DNA of 5,130 nt, taken from positions 1 through 5,130 of the forward strand of contig CATYWI010000128.1 of the NCBI GenBank assembly GCA_958414155.1, read 5' to 3'. Positions 1-5,130 of the stretch are shown piece by piece. The notes under the pieces were generated by a model that saw only the letters and a program-made list of their open reading frames with translations, was not told the origin of the DNA and ran no database searches. A program made the translations under genes and the position numbers. The DNA comes from an uncultured Anaerotruncus sp. Its GTDB lineage: Bacteria; Bacillota_A; Clostridia; Oscillospirales; CAG-272. Position 1 is the first letter of the stretch; every line of letters begins with the position of its first letter.

Positions 1-18
1 CGGCGGTATATCCCGCCG
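1..18. repeat. short perfect inverted repeat at the window edge
   Basis: CGGCGG (1-6) and CCGCCG (13-18) are perfect complements around the 6-base loop TATATC. No T-tract follows, and the Shine-Dalgarno AAAGG of the next gene starts at base 19. It is therefore not an intrinsic terminator. It probably lies inside the end of the upstream coding region and may be chance in GC-rich sequence. Confidence 0.25.
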
Positions 19-34
19 AAAGGCATGGAAGTAA
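2..34 (+). CDS. possible 3' end of an upstream gene, function not identifiable
   Basis: The frame beginning at base 2 stays open from the window edge and ends in TAA at 32-34, giving a basic tail GGISRRKAWK. The last A of this stop is the first A of the methyltransferase ATG, a TAATG overlap typical of translationally coupled operon genes. The other two forward frames are also open across these few bases (one to a TAA at 51-53, one running into the methyltransferase), so the assignment rests only on the overlap. In many Firmicutes the gene before rlmB is the Mini-ribonuclease III gene mrnC, which is a candidate identity, but ten residues cannot confirm it. Confidence 0.3.
   Translation, partial: GGISRRKAWK
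19..23 (+). promoter_or_regulatory. ribosome binding site that decides the rlmB start
   Basis: AAAGG at 19-23 lies 10 bases before the ATG at 34 but only 1 base before the in-frame ATG at 25. The spacing favours 34 as the true start, in agreement with the TAATG overlap there. Confidence 0.5.
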
Positions 35-882
35 TGTATCAAAAAAACAATAACGGAAACAGCGGCAATCAGAATAATAACAAAAACGGCGGCAGATACG
101 GCGGGCGCCGTCCGCTGCCCCCGCGTCCTTCGGATGACGAGGCGGTGCCGGGAATAGTCTTCGGCAGGAACGAGGTGCGCGAGCTTTTGCGCTCGGGGCG
201 CTCCGTTGATAAGCTGTTCGTCAGACGCGGCGAGCTTCAGGGCTCGGTCAATCTTATAGTAGGTGAAGCGTCGGAACGCGGTATACCGATAATAGAGGTA
301 GAAAAGGAAAAACTCGACCGTCTCTGCGGAGGCGGAGTTCATCAGGGTGTTGCCGCAATGGCGGCGGAAAAGGAATATTGCACGGTTGAGGATATTCTTA
401 ATATCGCCCGCGAGCGCGGAGAAGCGCCGTTTATCGTGATCTGCGACGGCATTGAGGACCCGTACAATCTCGGCGCTCTCATACGCTGTGCTGAGTGCGC
501 CGGAGTTCACGGCGTGGTGATTCCCAAGCGCCGCTCGGTCGGGCTTACGCCTACCGCGGCAAAGGCATCGGCAGGCGCGATTGAGCATATGGCGATAGCC
601 AAGGTCACAAATATCGCGTCGGCGATAGACGACCTCAAGGAAGCCGGAGTATGGACATATGCGGCGGAGGCGGGCGGCGATGATATCTACACGACAGATA
701 TCGACCGTCCGGCGGCGTTCGTCCTCGGCAGCGAGGGCAACGGTGTCTCCCGCCTTGTAAAGGAAAAATGCGATTTTGTCATTTCGATACCTATGTATGG
801 CAAGGTCAACTCAATGAATGTTTCCACCGCGGCAGCGGTGATTCTTACCGAAGCGGCGCACCGAAGGCACGCCGGTAAATGA
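34..882 (+). CDS. rlmB: TrmH/RlmB-family 2'-O-ribose RNA methyltransferase
   Basis: A SAM-dependent SPOUT methyltransferase that methylates a ribose 2'-OH in RNA, in the cytoplasm; the best-known relative, RlmB, acts on 23S rRNA Gm2251. Numbering from the ATG at 34 (282 aa), residues 1-35 are an Asn/Gly/Arg-rich tail. Residues ~38-115 match the SpoU substrate-binding domain (PGIVFGRNEVRELLRSG; GVHQGVAA). Residues ~132-279 form the SpoU/TrmH knot domain, with motif 1 DPYNLGALIRCAECAG (N145, catalytic-type R151), motif 2 VLGSEGNGVS (E234) and motif 3 IPMYGKVNSMNVSTAAA (N262). All key residues are present and the length is normal for the RlmB-like group. An ATG at 25 would add three residues but has a poor ribosome-site spacing. 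The next gene begins 18 bases downstream, so the two are probably co-transcribed. Family assignment is firm; the exact rRNA or tRNA target cannot be told from sequence alone. Confidence 0.92.
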   Translation: MYQKNNNGNSGNQNNNKNGGRYGGRRPLPPRPSDDEAVPGIVFGRNEVRELLRSGRSVDKLFVRRGELQGSVNLIVGEASERGIPIIEVEKEKLDRLCGGGVHQGVAAMAAEKEYCTVEDILNIARERGEAPFIVICDGIEDPYNLGALIRCAECAGVHGVVIPKRRSVGLTPTAAKASAGAIEHMAIAKVTNIASAIDDLKEAGVWTYAAEAGGDDIYTTDIDRPAAFVLGSEGNGVSRLVKEKCDFVISIPMYGKVNSMNVSTAAAVILTEAAHRRHAGK

Positions 883-886
883 AAGG
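882..886 (+). promoter_or_regulatory. weak ribosome binding site of the 901 gene
   Basis: AAAGG at 882-886 overlaps the methyltransferase stop codon and lies 14 bases before the ATG at 901, longer than the usual spacing. The purine run GAAGCAGG directly abuts the ATG. No upstream in-frame start exists because TGA at 892-894 closes the frame, so 901 is the first possible ATG. Translation may depend on coupling to the methyltransferase. Confidence 0.3.
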
Positions 887-900
887 TACGGTGAAGCAGG

Positions 901-3411
901 ATGTCAGAAGAAAAGAAAAAACGGTTGCCTCTGACTGAAAGCGGCGACGGCGCAAAGAGTGCCGCCAATCTGCCGCTTGAAAAAGAGGATATGATATTTG
1001 AAGATATCGCCGAGGAGAGCGACGCGGGGATATCCGACGACGATTATTCGGCGATACTTGCGTGTATACTTGCGCAGGACGCCGTAACGGTCCCGCCCGA
1101 GGAGCCTGCACAGGCGGAGGCTCTACCGGAGACGGCGGAGACTGCGGAGGAGAAAGCTCCCGCAGACGCCGACGGCGCTCCGAAGGCACAGCACGGCAGC
1201 GGTGAACTGCTTAAGAAGATACTGTCCTTCAAGGCGGCGCGCAGCGACTCCGCAGACGATAAGGCGGCGGAGAGTACTCCCGCAGAGGATGACGCTGATA
1301 GCGGCGAAAGCACCCATGCGGTCGATGTCGGAGCCAATACCGATGTTTTTGAGGATTACGAATATGTGAGCAACGGCGGCAGTGCCGATCCGGACAACAG
1401 CGTCGGAGCGGATGCCGATGATACGAGTGCCGGAGCCTCCGAGGAGCCGGAAGCGGAAAACGCCGGTGCGGATGCTGCGGCGGACGCCTCCGAAGCCTCC
1501 GAGGAAGATGACAGCGATCTTATGGTGGCACTCGGATACAGCGAGGGCAGTGAAGCGGCTGAACGTGCTTCGCGCCGCAACAAGGACGAGCTCAAGCGAC
1601 GCATCGGCGATATAGGCTCCGATTACGAAGGCGCTTTCGGTTACCGCGGCGAGGAATACCGTTCGCACGAGCAGACCGATGCCGTTAAAAAGGCATATCG
1701 CAGCGACAGCCTTTCTATGATATTCCGCGCTGCCGGAACGGCAATATTTGCGCTCGTGATAGTCATTTACGAGCTGTTCGGCAAAAAATTCGGCGGAGCG
1801 ATCAGCGCTGCCGATTATCCCGCAGTTCACATACTTGTCTCGCTTCAGCTCCTGTTGCTCGCGGCGGCGTTTTCATGGCGTCAGCTTGTGCGCGGAATAG
1901 TGGGAATATTCCGTTTTGAGCTTACACCGCATTCGGCAGCTGCAGCTGCGGTCGTATCGGTGCTCGTTTACGACGCGGCTCTTGCCATAGCCGCACCGGA
2001 CAGCTTCACGCTTTACAATATCCCCGCGGCGTTCTGTCTTGTCATGTCGGTGGTTTACGATATACTTGACCTTGAACGTCAGGTGCGCACCTTCAACGCA
2101 CTTTCCGGCTTTGAGACCTGCTGCACGCTTGAGAGAGCGGATCAGGTGGAGCTTGCCGCCGCGCTCGGCGGTTCATCCTCCGCAGGCAAGGAGGATGCGA
2201 GAATAACCACTGCAATGCGTCTGCACCGCGGCAGCTTTGCGGAGAACTATTTCAAGCGTACAAACAAAAAGAACCCCGCTCTCCGCGCACTCAACTATGT
2301 TATAGCCCCGGTCATGGCGCTTTCTCTTGTCGTGTTCCTTATCTCGCTTGCGGCGGGACGCGGCTTTGTCACCTCCGCAAATACGTTTACCGTAATGGTC
2401 CTCATCGCAATGCCCGTGTTTACCATGGCGGGGCTCATCTACCCCTTCTGCGATATGGCAAAGAATCTTCTGCGCCCGACCGAGGTCCTTCTCAACGAGT
2501 CGGAGGCTGAAGAGTATGCCGGCACCGACGCCGTGATCTTCGGCGAGGACGATGTGTTCGGTCCCCGTTCGCTCCTCATAAAGCGTATAGGTCTTTGCGG
2601 CGGAGCGATGGCGAGCGACGTTTTTGAGGTCCTTGAGGGCGCCGCGACCGTGTTCGATAAGGTAGGAGGCGTTCTGGCAGGCGCCTTCCGCCGTGCCGCA
2701 GACAGCAGCATAGGCGGCAACAGTACCGATGTCGGCGCGGCTGAGATCAAACGCGTAGGCGACGGCGGCATAGCAGCCGAGGTCGGCGGCAGAAAGTATT
2801 TTATCGGCAACGAGAGCTTTATGACGCTTTCCGGCATTGCCGCTCCCGTTGACCGCGATGACCGTGCATTCGCCGAGAACGGCGGTTCTGCGGTCATGTA
2901 TATTGCCGTGGACGGTGAGGTCGCGCTCAAAATGTACATAAGCTATATAGCAGACGAGGAATTCCGCGAGCTTGTCACAACGCTTTCCGACCGCGGCATA
3001 CGCCCGGTTATGATAAGCAACGATCCCAATATTGACGATGCTCTTATGGCACGTCTTCAGGGACAGCTCAAATGCCCGCTCAGAGTCATCCGCTCCAACT
3101 CGGAGACGGAGGGCGGCGAGAACGGCGAAAAAGAAGAAAAGACCGCAAAGGATTCGGTCGATGCGGGACTTATTGCCGACGGCTCCGACTGGACCGCGCT
3201 TGTCGGTGCGCTGCCCGCATGCGGCAAGCTCTGCCGTGTGTCCGAGCTGAATAACCGTATAAGTCTCGGCATTATAGTGATGAGCGTTCTTCTTGCCACA
3301 TTCCTCGGTGCGCTCGGTATATTGGGCGGAATGCACTCGGCATATGTGCTACTTTATCAGATAATCTGCGTGCTCCCCGCCGTGATAACCTCCAAGCTCA
3401 TGCTCAACTGA
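901..3411 (+). CDS. pseudo-P-type ATPase (degenerate P1B-like membrane protein) with acidic N-terminal extension
   Basis: 836 aa. Residues 1-268 are a hydrophilic, Asp/Glu/Ala/Ser-rich extension with no recognised domain. Predicted membrane helices lie near 270-291, 306-324, 343-365, 371-388, 463-485, 493-517, 787-809 and 812-832, the 4+2+2 plan of P1B ATPases. The helix 4 exit (YDILDLERQVRTFNAL) resembles the usual P1B exit (GRYLEARA..RA.EAL). The region after helix 6 aligns up to where FDKTGT should be, but reads F547-GEDDVF. A P1B-like N/P core follows: KYFIGNESFM (633-641; GN kept), SAVMYIAVDGEVAL (663-676), then RGIRPVMISNDPN (698-710), where TGD has become SND. GLIADGSDW (756-764) replaces AMVGDGIND. 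No TGE occurs in the shortened loop 389-462, and CPC in helix 6 is MPV (504-506). The family supplies the fold; loss of the phosphorylated Asp means it should not form the aspartyl-phosphate or pump ions. A regulatory, scaffolding or sensing role is inference. The assignment is by eye, without an alignment program. Probably in an operon with the methyltransferase. Confidence 0.75.
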   Translation: MSEEKKKRLPLTESGDGAKSAANLPLEKEDMIFEDIAEESDAGISDDDYSAILACILAQDAVTVPPEEPAQAEALPETAETAEEKAPADADGAPKAQHGSGELLKKILSFKAARSDSADDKAAESTPAEDDADSGESTHAVDVGANTDVFEDYEYVSNGGSADPDNSVGADADDTSAGASEEPEAENAGADAAADASEASEEDDSDLMVALGYSEGSEAAERASRRNKDELKRRIGDIGSDYEGAFGYRGEEYRSHEQTDAVKKAYRSDSLSMIFRAAGTAIFALVIVIYELFGKKFGGAISAADYPAVHILVSLQLLLLAAAFSWRQLVRGIVGIFRFELTPHSAAAAAVVSVLVYDAALAIAAPDSFTLYNIPAAFCLVMSVVYDILDLERQVRTFNALSGFETCCTLERADQVELAAALGGSSSAGKEDARITTAMRLHRGSFAENYFKRTNKKNPALRALNYVIAPVMALSLVVFLISLAAGRGFVTSANTFTVMVLIAMPVFTMAGLIYPFCDMAKNLLRPTEVLLNESEAEEYAGTDAVIFGEDDVFGPRSLLIKRIGLCGGAMASDVFEVLEGAATVFDKVGGVLAGAFRRAADSSIGGNSTDVGAAEIKRVGDGGIAAEVGGRKYFIGNESFMTLSGIAAPVDRDDRAFAENGGSAVMYIAVDGEVALKMYISYIADEEFRELVTTLSDRGIRPVMISNDPNIDDALMARLQGQLKCPLRVIRSNSETEGGENGEKEEKTAKDSVDAGLIADGSDWTALVGALPACGKLCRVSELNNRISLGIIVMSVLLATFLGALGILGGMHSAYVLLYQIICVLPAVITSKLMLN

Positions 3412-3426
3412 CAAATAAAAAAATAC

Positions 3427-3454
3427 GCGGGTTGGCGCTTATGCGTCAGCCCGC
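3427..3454 (+). other. 12-bp RNA hairpin between genes, lacking a U-tract
   Basis: GCGGGTTGGCGC (3427-3438), loop TTAT, GCGTCAGCCCGC (3443-3454). Ten pairs are Watson-Crick and two are G-U wobbles in the + strand transcript; on the opposite strand these become A-C mismatches. The hairpin begins 15 bases after the stop at 3411. The sequence after it (AAACAGTAAATC) has no T-run, so it is not a canonical intrinsic terminator for the + strand. An A-rich run lies before it (3413-3423), which would be a U-tract only for minus-strand transcription, and no minus-strand gene is seen. It may be a processing or mRNA-stability hairpin, a weak terminator, or a leader element of the radical SAM gene. Confidence 0.55.
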
Positions 3455-3470
3455 AAACAGTAAATCAAAA

Positions 3471-3476
3471 AAAGGA
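3471..3476 (+). promoter_or_regulatory. ribosome binding site of the radical SAM gene
   Basis: AAAGGA at 3471-3476 lies 9 bases before the ATG at 3486, at good spacing. An in-frame ATG at 3441 sits in the loop and 3' arm of the hairpin without a ribosome site and is rejected as the start. No convincing -35/-10 pair was found in 3412-3485. Confidence 0.7.
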
Positions 3477-3485
3477 CGGCATTCA

Positions 3486-5130
3486 ATGATACCTGAAGCA
3501 ATACTGCGATCGGTCTCCAAGCCCGGAAGATATACCGGAGGAGAGTACGGTCAGATAATAAAGGACAAGGAAAAGGTCAAGGCGCGCTTTGCGTTCTGCT
3601 TCCCCGATTCATACGAGATCGGTATGTCGAATCTCGGCATACGCATTCTTTACGGTGTGCTCAACCGCGAGGAGGACATTTGGTGCGAGCGCGTTTACGC
3701 TCCGTGGGTTGACATGGAGGAGAAAATGCGCGAATATAAGATACCGCTCTGGGCGCACGAGAGCGGCGACCCGATAGCGCAGTTCGATTTTGTCGGTTTC
3801 ACGCTCCAGTATGAGATGAGCTATACAAATATACTCAATATGCTCGATCTTGCCGGGATTCCGCTGCGCTCCGCCGACCGCACCGATGATATGCCTCTCG
3901 TTATAGGCGGCGGTCCGTGTTCCTATAATGCCGAGCCTGTTGCGGATTTCTTTGACCTCTTCAATGTGGGCGAGGGCGAGGAAATGCTGCCCGAGATAGT
4001 CCGCCTTTATATCAGAATGAAGGATGACGGAAGCTATACGCGCCGGGCGTTCCTTCACGAGGCGGCAAGGAGCATCGAGGGCGTTTATGTGCCTTCGCTT
4101 TACGATGTCACATATAACGACGACGGAACGGTAAAGGCGTATACTCCGAAGTATCCGGATGTGCCTGCTACTGTGCGCAAGCGCATCGTCAAAGATCTTG
4201 ACACGATGTATTTTCCCGGCAAACTGGTGATGCCGTATCTTGAAACCATCCAGGACCGCATCATGCTTGAGGTGTTCCGCGGCTGTATACGCGGATGCCG
4301 CTTCTGCCAGGCGGGCATTATCTACCGTCCGGTGCGTGAAAAATCCCCGGAGGTACTTTGCAACCAGGCAAAATGCCTCTACGAATACACGGGATACGAG
4401 GAAATATCGCTCAGTTCGCTTTCAATATCGGATTATACAAAGCTGCGTGAGCTGACCGACGGACTTATTTCGTGGACCGACGATAAAAAGGTCAGCCTGT
4501 CGCTCCCCTCGCTCCGCATAGACAGCTTTACGCGCGAGCTGATGGATAAGGTGGCGTCGGTGCGTGCATCGTCCATAACATTTGCGCCGGAGGCAGGCAC
4601 CCAGCGCCTGCGCGATGTCATAAACAAGAACGTTACCGAGGAGAACCTTATGAACGCAGCGGGCATCGCGTTCTCGGCGGGAAAGGACCAGGTCAAGCTG
4701 TATTTTATGGACGGTCTGCCGACCGAGACCGAGGATGACCTTGCGGGTATTGCGGCGCTCGGCAAAGCTGTTATCGAAAAATATTATGCGACCCCCGAAC
4801 GCAATAAGCGCCGCCAGCCGCAGGTGACCGTCAGCGTTTCCTGCTTTGTGCCGAAGCCGTTCACGCCCTTCCAGTGGGAGCCGCAGGACACGCGCGAAAC
4901 GCTTGAGGAAAAGCGGCTTTTCATACGTTCGAAGATAACCGACCGCAAGATAAAGTTCTCCTGTCATGATTCCGGAACCTCACGCATCGAAGCCGTGCTG
5001 GCGCTCGGCGACCGCAGAGTCGGCGCAGCGCTTGAACTTGCCTGCCGCGAGGGCTTCCATTTCGATGCGTGGGACGAGTTCTTTGATTACGATAAATGGA
5101 TAAGCGTTTTTGAACGTTCCGGCATCGATC
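3486..5130 (+). CDS. TIGR03960-type radical SAM protein with B12-binding-like N-terminus, 3' truncated by the window
   Basis: 548 complete codons are visible with no stop; family members are usually about 600 residues or more, some fused to a DUF2344 domain. Residues ~30-190 form a Rossmann-like, B12-binding-type domain (CFPDSYEIGMSNLGIRILYG at 38-57; VIGGGPCSYNAEPVADFF about 139-156; GEGEE 162-166), but no D-x-H-x-x-G cobalamin ligand motif is seen. The radical SAM core begins near 255 with FRGCIRGCRFCQAG, in which C267, C271 and C274 form the CX3CX2C site for the [4Fe-4S] cluster that binds SAM. Further core segments are LSLPSLRID, FAPEAGTQRLRDVINKN (366-382), YFMDGLPTETEDD (406-418) and CFVPKPFTPFQWEP (453-466). 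The enzyme should cleave SAM to a 5'-deoxyadenosyl radical; its substrate is unknown to me. In Clostridia this family often lies just before a DUF2344 gene, RNase G and the ribosomal protein genes rplU/rpmA, which predicts what follows the window. It starts 74 bases after the preceding gene. Confidence 0.9.
   Translation, partial: MIPEAILRSVSKPGRYTGGEYGQIIKDKEKVKARFAFCFPDSYEIGMSNLGIRILYGVLNREEDIWCERVYAPWVDMEEKMREYKIPLWAHESGDPIAQFDFVGFTLQYEMSYTNILNMLDLAGIPLRSADRTDDMPLVIGGGPCSYNAEPVADFFDLFNVGEGEEMLPEIVRLYIRMKDDGSYTRRAFLHEAARSIEGVYVPSLYDVTYNDDGTVKAYTPKYPDVPATVRKRIVKDLDTMYFPGKLVMPYLETIQDRIMLEVFRGCIRGCRFCQAGIIYRPVREKSPEVLCNQAKCLYEYTGYEEISLSSLSISDYTKLRELTDGLISWTDDKKVSLSLPSLRIDSFTRELMDKVASVRASSITFAPEAGTQRLRDVINKNVTEENLMNAAGIAFSAGKDQVKLYFMDGLPTETEDDLAGIAALGKAVIEKYYATPERNKRRQPQVTVSVSCFVPKPFTPFQWEPQDTRETLEEKRLFIRSKITDRKIKFSCHDSGTSRIEAVLALGDRRVGAALELACREGFHFDAWDEFFDYDKWISVFERSGID

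Noticed and set aside
1435..1505. GCCTCCGAGGA direct repeats as a mobile or regulatory repeat
   Set aside because: They fall in a low-complexity Ala-Ser-Glu coding stretch and are explained by repeated codon use.
1123..1830. 235-codon minus-strand open frame opposite the acidic extension
   Set aside because: It mirrors the repetitive Ala/Asp/Glu codons of the + strand gene, which rarely give stop codons in reverse. No recognisable domain is present.
2641..2680. VFDKVGG at residues 584-590 as a possible surviving DKTGT phosphorylation site
   Set aside because: It resembles FDKTGT (F-D-K-V-G-G), but it lies about 38 residues beyond the position directly after helix 6, where the motif should be. 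Spacing to the N-domain segment would then be too short, and both threonines are missing. It is worth testing in an alignment, but I prefer the GEDDV block as the equivalent.
2173..3336. 387-codon open frame on the minus strand inside the membrane-protein gene
   Set aside because: It lies wholly antisense to a well-supported gene. Its translation is Cys/His/Arg-rich with no coherent domain, as expected from reading GC-rich codons backwards, and no ribosome site or flanking minus-strand gene supports it.
3427..3454. Hairpin as a standard intrinsic terminator
   Set aside because: No U-tract follows on the + strand. The A-rich run before it would serve only minus-strand transcription, where two pairs of the stem become mismatches.
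3408..3466. Promoter for the radical SAM gene
   Set aside because: Candidate boxes (CTGACA at 3408, TTGGCG at 3432, TAAATC at 3461) do not pair at 16-18 base spacing, so no promoter can be supported.
4422..4967. 181-codon minus-strand open frame inside the radical SAM gene
   Set aside because: The + strand reading carries clear family motifs through the whole interval, and the minus-strand product is compositionally odd with no known motif.

Overview
The window carries three co-directional genes on the + strand in a moderately GC-rich, almost fully coding stretch. The gene families, the frequent ATA (Ile) codons and the Shine-Dalgarno sites of AAAGG/AAAGGA type suggest a Gram-positive anaerobe of class Clostridia (Oscillospiraceae/Ruminococcaceae-like). 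That placement is inferred from gene content; no taxonomic marker was tested.

Layout: (i) bases 1-34 probably hold the last codons of an upstream gene whose TAA overlaps the next ATG (TAATG). (ii) 34-882 encodes a SPOUT-family RNA 2'-O-ribose methyltransferase of the TrmH/RlmB type with all three knot motifs intact. (iii) 18 bases later, 901-3411 encodes an 836-residue membrane protein with a roughly 268-residue acidic, low-complexity N-terminus. It would normally be called hypothetical. Read segment by segment, its last ~570 residues follow the plan of a heavy-metal (P1B) P-type ATPase: 4 + 2 + 2 membrane helices with cytoplasmic domains after helices 4 and 6, and recognisable P- and N-domain segments. 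Every catalytic signature is lost: DKTGT is replaced by a G-E-D-D-V run, TGD by SND, GDGxND by ADGSDW, the A-domain TGE is absent and the membrane CPC is MPV. I read it as a pseudo-P-type ATPase, and it is the main discovery candidate here. (iv) A 74-base gap holds a 12-bp hairpin without a U-tract. (v) 3486 to the window end encodes a TIGR03960-type radical SAM protein with an intact CX3CX2C cluster motif; it runs off the edge.

How the genes work together: the methyltransferase and the membrane protein look like one transcription unit, with the radical SAM gene possibly read through from it. In Clostridia both the RlmB-like and TIGR03960-like families commonly sit near translation and RNA-metabolism genes, so the degenerate ATPase lies in a housekeeping-looking neighbourhood rather than a metal-resistance island. 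No RNA genes, mobile elements, CRISPR arrays or clear promoters were seen.
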